Source of the DNA: Aulostomus chinensis
Taxonomy: Eukaryota; Chordata; Actinopteri; Syngnathiformes; Aulostomidae
Assembly (NCBI GenBank): GCA_037954235.1
Contig: JBBMOA010000020.1
Span: forward strand, 16,150,677-16,214,676
Reading direction: 5' to 3'
Length of the DNA: 64,000 bases
In this document: in pieces, positions 1 through 11,812 of the stretch
Layout: the number at the start of each line of letters is the position of its first letter
Position numbering within the stretch: the stretch's first letter is position 1
The notes under the pieces: model-generated
Databases searched by the model: none
What the model saw: only the letters and a program-made list of their open reading frames with translations
Told to the model about the DNA's origin: nothing
Made by a program: the position numbers and the translations under genes

Positions 1-855
1 ATACAAATTTACATCCCCCTCAAAAAAAAAAAAGAACCCACGCTGTCATTGTGCAAGTAAAATATGAGCTGAAAATAATTTTGCACAGAAAAAAGTTCAA
101 GCTATACACTCCTGTGGGCTTTGTTAGCCAGCTGGAAGCTTAAAATAAGGATTTCAATGTAAAATAAATCAAATAAATCACTTTTTCAAACATTTTTAAA
201 ATTAGATGACGACTTTAATGAAGTGTTATAATTATTGTCAAACTATGATGTCTTTTTTTTTACTCAGGCCTGTAATTAACATCGTGTTTTCGTTAGGCAT
301 TAAACTTTTTGGGGGGAAAAGTTAGAATGTGTAAAGTGCTCGTTACATTAGGATGGTCGTATTTTCACGTGTAATTATATCTCATAGGTTTGTGGGTTGA
401 TATCATTTGTTATGCAGATTTGGTACAAAATGTATGTTTAACAACTCAAGAACTGATTTTAAAATTCCCTGCAAAATACAGCATTAAAATTCCATATCCT
501 TGAGCGACACAATATGAAAATTCATGCTGTGATTTGGTATCAAAAATATTGGAGGTTTTTTTTTTTGTTTGTTTTTTGTAAGCCAAAGCCATAAGGTCCT
601 GGAAAGTTTGTAAATGGACCTTGCAAATGTGTACAATTTATTGAAGACGAAGTTAAGAAACGCTGCTTGCTCCCTTAGATAGTCATTTTCAAAGGGAAAC
701 ATAATGATTCCTTTATATTTGCTTGTATTCTTGAGACATAGAAGATCGTAGATTACATGCCATATGTTTTCCTGTCAGACATTTTGACCGTGACAAATCA
801 GAAATAATGACTAAAACGTCTCTGTGCTCTATTCAGTGACCCAGCATCAGCTTAC

Positions 856-3800
856 CTAATAACCACGGTGCGTAAGAGTCCGTGATGCCTTCCTTGGCTG
901 ATTTGAGGATGGACTCGGGCAGAGGGATGGAGTGACGGACCATGGCGCCGTAGAGACCGTACTCCGCCATCACGCTGCTTCGGCCCCAGCACTTCTCCCT
1001 CTTCCTCCACTTGGCCCTGCGGTTCTGGAACCATACCTGGTGAGGTGAGAGTCATATTCTAGATCTGAAAAGGTAAAGAGCACCTGCACTCACTTCGCTC
1101 GTCCTGGCTGATACGTTTAGGCCCATAATCCTACTGTGTTCTTGGAATTGCTTCGGTTGGATGTTTGATCTTTTCTGTGCAGAATGATGAGTGTGCAGTT
1201 TGACCTTCAGAGGTCTTTCACCACATTCATCTGCTGAAAAGCAAGAATCAGTCTAATGACCTCCAGGACGGGAGAAACTCAACACAAGTTTGGCTTGTTG
1301 ACCTGAAAGCTCCATGTAACTCACATGATAAATCGGACGTGTACAAATAAGGCTGAAAACCAAAGGGACAATTAAATAACAAATCATTACGTCTTCGTAA
1401 TTCATCTCAGGAAAAAGAACAACACGATTGTTTATATTTTGTACTTTTATTTTGTATCATCTGGATAATTCATGCAATAGAAATGAAAGTGAACAAGATG
1501 ACAAGGTCATTTCCACCGGTGAGAACAGCATCACAGAAGGAAGTTCCGCCGACCTGCTCTGTGTTCGCGTGCTTGTGTGTCAGTGGCACGCATGCAAAGA
1601 CAGACGGTGCGTCCAAAATTCCATTCTTCAACCCTGTTGAGTATGCAGACACAGTATGTGAGATTCTTCAGTGCATCTGAAACATGCCCTATCCAAGTCT
1701 CTATCCAGTCTGATTTGTCAATTTGGACTTTATTGGGTCATTGATTGCGCCGTTCTGCAATACCTTATGTATCGTTTTCAAAAGTATTTTTTCTTCCCAA
1801 GGCTCTGTCAATTTATTCATTCCCTCTAAGCCTCAATATCTGTACAATAAATAAATGATCTGCTGATATTAATCGGAATGTAAACACAAGTAGCCAAAGG
1901 GGATCATGGGAGAAGAACTCACAGGTGGATGCTGGGAGGCAGAACATCCAACAGCAGCAGGAGGAATGCAGAGCTCTGAGGGCCCGGGGGGGCTGACTAG
2001 GCTGTCTCCCCATCACTCAGAGCAGCCAGCTCTCGTGCTGCCAGCACCAGCTTTCTCTGAAGTGTAAAATTCTCTTGCTGGCAACCAGTGAGCTGCTCTT
2101 CCATATTATTGAGCTGAACCGCTCGCGCCTGTAGATGCTGCCTGTGCTGTGTCCGCTCCTTCTTGATGCCAGACATCACATCATCTAAAACATGAGCCCT
2201 TTTCTCATTCAGGGCTTTTAAATTTTCAGGTCCCTGCGGCGCCACTCGTGCAGCTTTGTCCTGCATTAGAGATCCTGATAGGCGCATCTTGTGCATTTCC
2301 ATGGAGATCTTGGCGTTCTCTTCGCGCATCTGGTCCAGGTCCTTGCCCAGCTTCACACGGTCCACCCGTGATTCAGCCAGACAGTCCTGCAGCTGCTGCA
2401 CTTCCATCTGGCAGGCTGACAGCTTCCTAGTGTTGGTAAACTCAGCTCTTTGCAGGGTGGCGTTAAGCTTGATGCTCATCTCTTCCTTCATCTTCTCTGC
2501 ATCAAGGCACCTCTGACGAAGGGCGTCCATCTCTCGCAGATTATTCTCTCTGCTGCTGTACTTCTCATACACCTCCAACTTCTCCTCGAGGTGCCTTTTC
2601 TCCCATGCGGACCTCTCCAACTGTGCTGCTTTCTCGGCACAGGTCAGCTCCAGTGCAGACAACTGCTCAGCCATATTCTCAATGCGCTGCTTGTAATCCT
2701 TAAACAGCACTTCAATTTGGTGCTCGCTGAATTGTTTGGAAGATTCTTTCTTCTCCTCCAGCGTCTCTTCCAGTCGTTTGACTGAGGACAAAGCCACCTC
2801 CTTCTCTCTTTGAGCTTCCCCAGCAAGCTCAAAATACTCATTGATCTTATCTTTAGCCTTGTCCAGCTCATTCTCCAAGGCACTGTTACACTCGGAGAGC
2901 TCCAAAATCGTTCTCTCCAATGCGCAGTTACGATTGCCAAAGTCTTCCATCCTGGCCCACAGCTCCTTCAGCGTGTCAGCTCGGCTCTCCTGCAGTTTGG
3001 CCACCTCATCCGCTTTTTCCAAGGCTGTCCGCCGCTCAGCATCAGCTCGGATAACCTGGCGCTGTAGCTCCTCCCTCTCGGCTGCTTGCTCTGACATGGC
3101 CTTCTCAAGCAGCTGGTTTCTTAATTCCTGATCCCGAGTCACCTCTTGGAGGGTGCGAGAGTGTGACTCCAATTTTCTGCTCTCCTCTTGGAGAGTTTCA
3201 GTGAGTTGCTGGGACTGAGCCAGCTTATCCTCCAGCTGCTCTAGTTCATTGTGAAGGAGAGTTTCATTGGCTTTGGCCTGCCGGTAGACATCCGTCAGGT
3301 CCCTCAGCTCCTTCAGGGCCTCCTCGGTTGTCGTCTCATAGGACTCACCTGCCTCATGACACAGCAGGAGTTGACATTCAAGGGAGCTGATTTTTTCTCC
3401 TGCTTGAAACAGCTTCCCTTCTGACTCCCTGAGCTGGCGCTGTAGCTCCTCCCTTTCAGCTGCCTGCTCTGACAGAGTCTTCTGTAGTTGCTGGTTCTCC
3501 AGATGCATTTTCTGTCTGGTCTCTCGGAGTGCATGCTGACACTGAGCCAGCTGATCCTCGAGCTGCAGTTTCTGAGCATAGAGGAGCTCATTCTCAGCCT
3601 GGGTCTGCTGGTCCTCAACATCTATCTGCTGGTGCACAGGCTCAATCACCCTGTCACAGCTCTCATCGGTCTTCTTGACGCCTTGTTCCCGCTTTCTGTG
3701 TTTCTTTGGCTTTGACGATTGGGAGCCCATTTTCAATCGCTTTCCTTCATTTTCCTCACTTTTTCTCATTTACAAAGTAATGTTCTTTTGACATGACACA

Positions 3801-4360
3801 GATGAATCTTAAGCCATATCACAGAATCTTATGAAACATCACACACACACACTCATTATGACACATCACAGAGTCCAGCACATCACAGAGTCCAGCACAT
3901 CAAAGAGTCCAGCACATCACAGAGTCCAGCACATCACAGAGTTCAGCTCCTCACAGAATTCAGCTGAGGAAAAAACGCCACTTAGTTTTCAGAGTTCAGA
4001 AACAAAGCTCCCTGAGACTAAAGACGGAAGTAAATCTGGAATCAAACGCAACTCTACCATCATATGCTTCCAAAATGTTCAAGCAAAAAGTGTTTAAATT
4101 CAGATTCTTTCACGTATAAAGTATCGGACATTTACTTTTGACGCTGACAGACATTTCTATCAGTCTATTTCCGTAGCTTTTCCATGACTTTTCAACATGT
4201 CAGCCCCTCTTGATTTCAGTTCAAATTTCATGATTTAAGAACTGATGTTAATTATGAAAGTTGATGTCAGTCATTACAACTAAAAGAATAGAACATTCCA
4301 CGATGTGATTACATTCAAAAAGGACATTTGATATGATGTATGTATATGCATTGTATATGA

Positions 4361-4413
<53 letters not shown>

Positions 4414-5361
4414 TGTGAATTGGATTGTTTCTTTACGTGGACCCGTCCACTGAGATAGATGGTGAGCCTTCCCACCTGGATCTAGAGAGACTAAAGATAC
4501 CCTGTGGTCACTGGACAGGTTTGACTGCGCTCGGCAGTGCAGTAGGCCCAGTACCTGCAGACACCCTCACACCCAACCCCGATGCAATTCCCCTCTTTCT
4601 CCAGCCCCCCAACATACTTACCCATCTCCTCCTGAACTCTGAATGCCCCATACTTACCTCCTCAGTCTCAGGAACTGTATGGTGGTGCTTGAGGTGAAGG
4701 ACACCCTCCTGACTGAATGGTGTTTGTTATTAAACCTCTTTGGATCTTTTGTATACTGTGAGCTGGGAATTTTTGTTTAGTGACTTGGATCTAAGGTTGA
4801 TGCACAAAATTCAGCTTACAAGGGTGCACCCACGATAGAAATATTGGCCAATTTGATACTTTAACATTTTCTTTGTTGATTTTATTGTGTAATAACAACT
4901 TGTGTTGTGAACTTTACTTTTTCTACTAAAAGCTGGCATACAAGTAAGGTATTCTCTTGTCTCTGAGTCTCATTGAACACTCCTCTGGGCTCCTGCAGTC
5001 CCACCTACTGGTCCTTCTATTGTTGCTTATCTTTTAACATCCTCTCTTATAACATTGTGTAACATCTTCTCTTATAACAACTCATTTTATATAATATTAT
5101 CTTATCTTACAACATCGTGTGACACCTTATCTTACAACATCTTATGACATCTTGAATCCACTTGACTGACGTGTATTGGTATTGAGCTTTATTTTGCTCT
5201 TTCTTCATCATTGTGGTCATGATCTGGTGTTTCTTTTGACATGTGTGTTCTGTCAGTGACGGTGTAGCACGTAGGCTGCATGTTGTTTAGCACATTAGCA
5301 CGAGACCTGAAATCACATTCCCATTTTCCTCATTGTGTCATCTGTAGAATATGTGGCTATC

Positions 5362-5411
<50 letters not shown>

Positions 5412-5596
5412 GCGCGAGCGTGCATGTGTGTGTGTATGTGTTTGTGTGAGTGTGCGCGCATTATTCTCTTTTTGGCGCCTCAAGTGCCTAAATTGATTTC
5501 CACCAAGCCAGACCTTGCAATAGCATCAGCTTGTGAATATGGATGAGGAAAACGAGCATCATAAAATGGCCCGGGAGGCTGGATGAGAATAGTTTA

Positions 5597-5670
<74 letters not shown>

Positions 5671-5810
5671 ATGGGATTAAAAACGATCAAAGCTTAGAAC
5701 CTGGAAAAAGCTATTCAGGTAGATCTGATGATAACCTCCATCTCATAAAAAGATGAGCCTCAGATGAGCAATCATGCCTTTGACAGCAGTGTGAGTGCAC
5801 AAGGAGTGTG

Positions 5811-5844
<34 letters not shown>

Positions 5845-6330
5845 GCTTCCTGTGAGAGGTGACCCCGAGGGCGTAGAGGCTGATTGAAAAATAAGTTAAT
5901 TTCCAGGCTCGATTGATGGGAGACAGGCGCTCAAATATCACGGGAAATTAAAATGCTGGTAGCAGCCGAGCAGGGCCCTCCACTCACCCGCTGACCTGTG
6001 CTAATTAATTTCTGTGTAGTTATCATTTCATCTCAGGGCTGCGACCCGACGCTCGCAGGGGAAGAGGTGATAAGTTCTCCTCATTTAACTAATTACACTA
6101 TTGGCTACTAATGTGAAAGCTGCTGTGAAGATGATGGAGCAGCTGACTGGTGACTCCTGAACATTTCAGCACGTTCAAATTCACTTTTTTTCTTTTTAGT
6201 TTCGATTACTGGAGAAATCTAAAATGAAGTTAATGCACACTTTGGATTTGAATCCAACAACTGAATCATTCATGAGAGGAAATCAACCTTATATTTCTGC
6301 ATAGACACACACGCGCGCAGGAGCGCGCAT

Positions 6331-6378
<48 letters not shown>

Positions 6379-7036
6379 GTATCCTGTCTTCTGGTAACTC
6401 GGTTTTCATGGAGAGCATCTCTCTGGCGTATACATCTGGGTAGTGGGCTTCATTAAAAGCTTTCTCCAGCTCCTCCAGCTGATATGACGTGAAAATTGTC
6501 CTGCGGGAAAAACAGAAAACATATGGGACTAACGATGAGGTTTTAAAATTCTAAGAATGGTTTCACAATAATTTAATTGACATCTGCTGCTTAATAAACA
6601 GAAAAAACAAAGGAATTTTGGACCTGTGAATTGATATCACGTACATGAACTTTTAGGAACTGAGAAATAAAGTAATTTCATAACTTGCACCATTTCATGA
6701 ACAGGAAAAAATTGTCAATTAGTTACAAAAAAAATTACAATATAGAGATAGAGATTTAGAGTCAAAATCCCATTAAGGCTGTTAAAAAGTTCTAGCACTC
6801 TTCTATTAAAATATAACCTTTTAAGGGTTTTAATTTGTCATATTTGAGTTTACCTGTGTCGTCTCTTCTTTCGTTTCTTGCTCTGACTCAGAGATGATTT
6901 TGAGAATTTCTTATCACCGGAGGAGAGACTCATGTCATCAGAATCTGTGAGGAAAAATATCGAGGAACAATTGTGTGTAAAAAAAAAATAAATAAAAAAT
7001 TCTATACATATATATAAATAAATAATTTTATATATT

Positions 7037-7080
<44 letters not shown>

Positions 7081-7987
7081 ATCCTCCATACTTTCTATCT
7101 AATGCAAATATTTGAATAACTACAAGAATAACTCGTCAGTTATTTTTTTTTATTCTGTGAAAATAATCAACAAAATATATTAGGGGGATGTGAAATGGGG
7201 TTTTTTCTTACTTAAATAGAAATAAAATAAAACAAAAGTTTAAAACAAACGAAAAATTGGGAGTGCATAACGAGTGTATGGGAAATTGTAGCGAGACCTT
7301 TATTTTTGTTAATTTCCCACCAAGCTTTCATGCATCAAAAAAAATTAAAACCTTTTTTCTTTACTTGATTTCTTTCTTTACTTATCACTTTTTCTAATTT
7401 ACTGTTCAAGAAATAATTGATGATAAACAGTTGCCCCCATGATGAGGCAAACGTGCGACAATATTCTGCTGTGTTATCCGCAGTTATATGAATATTAATA
7501 TTGTGTTTAATCTATCAACGTTCCTGTAAATTCTTCAGTTCGTCGTCAAACACTAACCCGAACTGGCGGAGTTGTGTGCGTCCATCTGTGCGTCCATGTG
7601 CGCCGCTCTGTGCAGCGGCTGCAGGTGCACATTCTGCGCCTCTGACAGCACCTCCAGGAAGGCGGGCTGGCTGTAAAACGAGTGTATTCCTTCCGGCCCC
7701 AGCAAACCCATGCCGACCCCGAGAGCCCCGTGTCCGAGGGCCGACCTGGCGGCCAGGACGTGCGCCCTGTGAGGCAGAGCCTCCAGCGGCCGCCTCGGGA
7801 GCGCCGGCGGCTCTTTGTTGAGGCCGAGCAGCTCCTGGATGCCGAAGCCGGTGCGTCTGTGCGCCGTGGGGGCCATCTTCCAGCCTGGAGGAGGCTGCTG
7901 GGGTCCCCCGTGGTTGACGCTGTTTTGTGAGACAGGTTTCTGCTTATTCTCGGTGTCTGAAAGCACTATTCCCTCCTTCCCTGTCAT
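856..7987 (-). CDS. vsx2: vsx2 (Chx10), visual system homeobox 2, exons 1-4, 3' end outside window
   Basis: Paired-like homeodomain transcription factor of retinal progenitors and bipolar cells, acting in the nucleus. Coding exons read on the minus strand: 7987-7558, 6944-6854, 6500-6377, 1036-856, giving 275 residues plus one base. All junctions are GT-AG and phases agree (1, 2, 0, 1). The first Met opens MTGKEG. An octapeptide-like repressor motif, GFGIQELLGL, lies at about residues 47-56. A basic KKRKKRRHR run leads into the homeodomain (about 169-229), which has Gln at position 50 within WFQNRRAKW. The CVC domain follows, starting REKCWGRSS and running to PWLLG. The last exon is not seen in bases 1-855, so the gene is cut by the window edge. 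Intron 3 is 5.3 kb and holds a second gene on the same strand. The octapeptide and CVC match Vsx2 better than Vsx1. Confidence 0.96.
1812..1817 (-). other. Possible polyadenylation signal of the nested coiled-coil gene
   Basis: AATAAA on the minus strand (TTTATT on plus), about 180 bases after the coiled-coil stop codon. It would give the nested gene its own short 3' UTR, separate from the vsx2 transcript. Based only on the hexamer. Confidence 0.4.
1997..3730 (-). CDS. Intronless coiled-coil protein nested in vsx2 intron 3, likely N-myristoylated
   Basis: A single uninterrupted reading frame of 577 codons from the Met at 3730 (590 from an upstream in-frame Met at 3769). I prefer 3730: its context is AAAATGG (A at -3, G at +4), while the 3769 ATG has T at -3 and A at +4. 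The 3730 start also gives MGSQSSKPKKHRKR, a Gly2/Ser6 N-myristoylation signal plus basic cluster very like that of Src kinases, which predicts membrane anchoring. Nearly all the rest is Leu/Glu/Gln/Lys-rich heptad coiled coil with no catalytic domain I can recognise. The 13-mer SEQAAEREELQRQ occurs twice, at about residues 87-99 and 213-225. No intron is apparent, which fits an old retrogene or a naturally single-exon gene; an open frame this long argues for selection or recent origin. Family and function are not recognised. Confidence 0.8.
   Translation of the reverse strand: MGSQSSKPKKHRKREQGVKKTDESCDRVIEPVHQQIDVEDQQTQAENELLYAQKLQLEDQLAQCQHALRETRQKMHLENQQLQKTLSEQAAEREELQRQLRESEGKLFQAGEKISSLECQLLLCHEAGESYETTTEEALKELRDLTDVYRQAKANETLLHNELEQLEDKLAQSQQLTETLQEESRKLESHSRTLQEVTRDQELRNQLLEKAMSEQAAEREELQRQVIRADAERRTALEKADEVAKLQESRADTLKELWARMEDFGNRNCALERTILELSECNSALENELDKAKDKINEYFELAGEAQREKEVALSSVKRLEETLEEKKESSKQFSEHQIEVLFKDYKQRIENMAEQLSALELTCAEKAAQLERSAWEKRHLEEKLEVYEKYSSRENNLREMDALRQRCLDAEKMKEEMSIKLNATLQRAEFTNTRKLSACQMEVQQLQDCLAESRVDRVKLGKDLDQMREENAKISMEMHKMRLSGSLMQDKAARVAPQGPENLKALNEKRAHVLDDVMSGIKKERTQHRQHLQARAVQLNNMEEQLTGCQQENFTLQRKLVLAARELAALSDGETA
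3863..3964. repeat. 17-bp minisatellite, 6 copies
   Basis: Six tandem copies of a 17-base unit close to acatcacagagtccagc. Copies 1, 2 and 4 are identical; copies 3, 5 and 6 carry substitutions. It begins about 130 bases upstream of the preferred start codon of the nested coiled-coil gene, so it may lie in that gene's promoter or 5' UTR. Confidence 0.9.
4362..4410. repeat. (TG)n microsatellite
   Basis: About 24 uninterrupted TG units inside vsx2 intron 3. Confidence 0.97.
4412..5360. other. vsx2 intron 3 segment, no gene; degenerate tandem repeat at 5028-5155
   Basis: No supported coding sequence. Bases 5028-5155 hold diverged tandem units around 'cttataacatc/cttacaacatcgtgtgacat', roughly 25-30 bases each. 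A 90-codon open frame at 4425-4697 resembles no family I know and is not called. Confidence 0.55.
5363..5460. repeat. Compound (GT)n / (GC/GT) microsatellite
   Basis: Pure GT to about 5406, then interrupted GT/GC alternating purine-pyrimidine sequence, a Z-DNA-prone composition. In vsx2 intron 3. Confidence 0.93.
5599..5668. repeat. (GT)n microsatellite, 35 units
   Basis: Seventy bases of uninterrupted GT in vsx2 intron 3. Confidence 0.98.
5814..5843. repeat. (TG)n microsatellite
   Basis: Fifteen TG units in vsx2 intron 3. Confidence 0.95.
5945..6135. promoter_or_regulatory. Candidate intronic cis-regulatory island of vsx2
   Basis: Non-repetitive, moderately GC-rich sequence between microsatellites, with several homeodomain cores. 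GCTAATTA at 6000-6007 is the reverse complement of TAATTAGC, the reported CHX10/VSX2 binding sequence. Further TAATTA-type cores and an ATTGG follow. The regulatory role is inferred from composition and motifs only. Confidence 0.35.
6332..6376. repeat. (CA)n microsatellite touching the vsx2 exon 3 splice donor
   Basis: About 22 CA units on plus. On the minus strand exon 3 ends at 6377 (…ATACAG) and the intron begins at 6376 with GTGTGTGT, so the donor bases belong to the microsatellite. Confidence 0.97.
7044..7079. repeat. (AC)n microsatellite in vsx2 intron 1
   Basis: About 18 AC units preceded by an A/T-rich (TA/TAA) stretch from about 7005. Confidence 0.95.
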
Positions 7988-7999
7988 GACGGCGCGATT

Positions 8000-10900
8000 T
8001 CACTTTTCCACTCAAAAGGAAGTCCCTGGTGGATCAGCGGTGACGCTCCTCTTTATCAGTCTGAACCCTCTTTCTGTCTCTGCGGCGACTTTTATCCAGC
8101 GGGCAACAGGCGGCAGCCAATCACAGGAGAGCTCAGACTCCGGCGAAGTTTCCCAGAGAACAGCAGTGTTTATACCAGTTAATTAGACAGCCGAATAATT
8201 ACTGTCATTGTGCCTTCCTGACAAGAAGTTGCGGGTTACGAGGAAGGGGCGCTGCTGATGAATGATGATAAAAATACACTCTCTTTTCCAGCTGTACGTA
8301 ACGAATAAGTCAATCGGCCTATTTTTCAAAAATCATTTGAATTTTTCAATTGCCTTTTGTAAACCTTCTCTTTTTTGATTTTAAAGTTCAGCCCAACGAG
8401 GAAACTAGATCATGTATATAATGAGGTAGTTATCAGGTTATAAGTAGGTTTTAATTAAAGCGATCCAAGATGTCCTTTTCTTCTAAATTTCTGGAAACTG
8501 CGACAGCTTCTATCGCTAATTTCATTGCGTGTGCACTGCACAGGTGAGCTGGTTTAGCTGGTTTGATGGGCTGCATATTTTACATTTCTTATAATTTAGC
8601 TTTAAAACAGAGATGTAGGAATAAGGATTTGTTTCTATATTCTAACTGATTGGACCGATAGTGTGTTAATGAGATCTTCACATTTTTATATACTGAAAAA
8701 TACATGTGAAAATTAGTGGTTTTAGTGCTGCTAATGTGTTGCTCTGCCGAGCAGACATGATAAGGTCCTAATTAAAAATTGGGGGGAAAAAAAAGTGATG
8801 ATTTTTTTTATTTCAAAACATTGGGAAAAGACTCGCGTACACACACTCACACATGAACCACCACCAGCAGTTTTATATGTAAAGGTGCAGTTTGTGATTT
8901 CCATTTGGTTGAAATAAATGTTGGCTGGCTCTGCATTCAGTGAGCCGTCACTGCTGGAGTGTTTGGTCAGTAGCAGGGGCGCTCCTAGCCCCTCCACTGT
9001 GCATTAATCTGCAAATGAATTTAGTGGAATCCTCTCTCCTGATTGGCCGACTTTGGGACCGGGACACCGGAAAATTTCTTTTTCTGTTTACTGCAGAGTT
9101 GAGGACCCTCATGACTGACGGAAGACTCTGTGTCAGCAATGGCTGTCGGAATGCGGAGCGTGTCAAACTTATTCACTCGACATTAAAAAGCTTTTCTGTA
9201 AATCACATCACTTTTGATGAAGAGAAGCCTCTCGATACCATTCGATTTATAACATTTAATCATGGCAAAAGTATCCCCAATAAAAATATTATTATGATAT
9301 GGGAAGTTTTAACATTTACCACAACGTCATCGATATTGTCTTTGCATTTGTTTATTAGATGCTTTGTTTTTGCTAAATGTGTTGCACTCATGACAGCAAC
9401 ACCCCACTTTTAATCGTAAAGAATGACACTGACATCTGTTTGGTTGCAGCATCGACATCAGATTCATGTTTGCAATCTATTTTTAACGACATTTGTATGA
9501 CCTTAGGGAGAGGAGTGGCTAAAGCTTCTGTTATTTTCCTCCTCTCACGTAGGGGTCAACATCCGGTTCGATGCTTGCCACGCCTACCTGTGTGATGTCA
9601 TTCCAATGATTGCTCGAAATTTTGATAATGTGGTTTTCCGGCCAAGGCTCATAGTAAAACGTTTCAATTTCAGTAATCAAGTGGGAAAACAAATGCTGTT
9701 GAGCCTCCCGACTTTCTCTGTAACTGCCATCTGATCCAGGATCAGCAGTCAGCGTCGATCAGCAGGAAAAATCGGTTAACTTGAGGAAAATCACCTTAAT
9801 TGTCAGCAGATTTGCCCCTTATGGGTGTTGACATTTAGCATCCAGAACCCTGAAAAAAATGCTTATGAGGACAACAACAATAGAATTCATAAATATGTCA
9901 AACAGATCTTTCTTTGCGCGATAAACACGTCGTTTTATCTACAATAAAAGTGATGCCATTTTAATATGATCCAAAAAAATCTGCTTTACCAAGGTTAAAA
10001 ATGTAATTGTCTTAAAGTACTGAATTGCATCCGTTTTTGTGTCACACCGGATGTATTTCGGTATATTTACTTGAAAAATAAAACATGACAGTGCTGCTCA
10101 TTTGTAGCCAATAGCAACGATAATATCTGACCTCAAACACGTCACCGCGCACAAGAATAAGACAAAACACATGATCCGGGTTTGATGCCATGAAGAGAAT
10201 TTCAGTTAATTTATCAATTAAGCAATCAAGAAATTTTTTTTTTAAAAAGCAACAACAACAAAACCTTTGGCTAATTCTGCCCCCAACGTCCCGCTTAACG
10301 CCCACTGGGATTTGCAAATTCAAATTCAGTTTGGAAACTAAAGGTTTTGTCTGGTCTGAGCATCTGCTGACGAGTTATTATGGCCCTCGCTTAGTATTTG
10401 AACGGTCACGTGATTAAACAACAACAACAACAACGTCCCAGTTGGGGGTATTTAGAACACACGAGGTGGGGACACAGCTTATTTCACCTCCTTTTAGGCT
10501 GTTTTTTTTTATACCAACTTTTATTTAACACCTTTTATTTTTTTTATTGTTAAGGTTGAACGTCAAATACCGTATCAGACACCGACTGAGAGGTGACACG
10601 CGGGTTTTTAGCGCGTGAAAGTGAGAGCTGAGCAACGCGTCGGGGACGTCAGGGGAAATCAGCCTCTCTCCACACTCATTTATCACGGTGTGAATCGAGT
10701 AAGAGCACAAAATTCCAAATCACTGGATTGTGAAATGAAGTGAAGATACTCCAGTTCTGTTTCGGTTTTTTTTTTTTTCCCCATCTTCTCCCTCGCTCTC
10801 CTTCGCCTCTTAATCGGCCATTATTCAATTATTGCAGAGATTCAGTCGTTGCATCGAGATAATTTGCGGCACACTTATGGACATCTGGACACATAATGAC

Positions 10901-11760
10901 GCAGAGTGGACGCGTCCTGATGGAAGCGGAGATATAGAACATTATAGGCGCGACATGTGGTGATGAATAAATAAATACACAAAATGGTTCCTGCGGGACT
11001 GTTTTGGCGCAGCAGCGTCAGGCTGTCAGGGAGCGTCAACCCCGCTGCACATGTTCTGATGCTTTGCTGTCTGATCAGGAGATGTGATCGGGACGTGCGG
11101 CTTGCTTTCTTCGGGTGGCTTTAGCACCTTTTCTGCGCGTCATGTTGTTTATATTTCTACGGGGGAGGGGGGGGGGGGGGGGTAAGACTTTAAACCGAAA
11201 TAAAAATGCGTAAAACCAATTGGACCCGTTTAATGCGCAACTGGGTATGATGGAAAAATTGTAATTAAAAAAAACATTAGAAACTTCATGCGAAAATAAC
11301 AAATAAATGCATGTAAGTAAAAACGAGACTGTTCCATGTTCCAGCTGCTAAAGATGTCAAAGAAAATAGTTTAACAAACATAATAGGGCCTGAGCCTGAT
11401 TAAAGAAGGTTTCATAGATGTTAAATCATGTCAAATAATTCTCTTATTTCACTAAAAAAAAAAAGGTTTCAACCGCAGCATCTGAGATTAGTGTAGGGAC
11501 TGTTGTTCCATAATCAATTGCAAACATTATCAGTGTTGTATGAAAGCTTCGTGAGGGACATTCTTGGAAAAGATTAAAAACGAACTGCCAAAACATGTTC
11601 AGAACATCATAGATTATATTTCAGAACATTTTCATGACTAAAACATTCCAGCTGAGTTGTAACACTGCTGTAAAAGATCTCCAACATCTCTTGACAAGCT
11701 TTTAGGCGGTTATGTTAGAGTTGAATAAAGAGATCAATACCAGATCATTAGTTATGATAA
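8000..11760. other. Proximal 5' flank of vsx2, no supported gene
   Basis: Includes the vsx2 promoter side (ATTGG/CCAAT near 8117) and AT-rich sequence. Bases 8880-9170 resemble fish dispersed-repeat debris. A 157-codon plus frame at 8940-9413 matches nothing known and has no splice or family support. A poly-G run lies at about 11161-11182. Confidence 0.5.
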
Positions 11761-11773
11761 TGAGGTGTGTATT

Positions 11774-11812
11774 ACACACACACACACACTCACACACACA
11801 CACACACACACA
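11774..11812. repeat. (CA)n microsatellite, one interruption
   Basis: CA repeat broken by one CT near 11789. Confidence 0.93.

Noticed and set aside
1..850. Search for the last vsx2 exon at the left edge
   Set aside because: No frame continues the CVC/C-terminal sequence and no acceptor with fitting phase was recognised, so the exon is taken to lie outside.
2248..3131. Plus-strand frames antisense to the coiled-coil gene
   Set aside because: Leu/Ser-rich mirror of Glu/Gln/Lys/Arg codons on the other strand; no independent evidence.
4425..4697. 90-codon frame and 'catacttacc' motifs resembling the U1 snRNA 5' end
   Set aside because: Similarity to U1 stops after about ten bases, no snRNA body follows, and the frame matches no family.
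7501..8186. Long plus-strand frames across vsx2 exon 1
   Set aside because: Antisense shadows of the GC-rich vsx2 first exon, which has clear homology on minus.
8940..9413. 157-codon plus-strand open frame upstream of vsx2
   Set aside because: No recognisable family, low-complexity start, lies partly in repeat-like sequence, and no splice context supports it.
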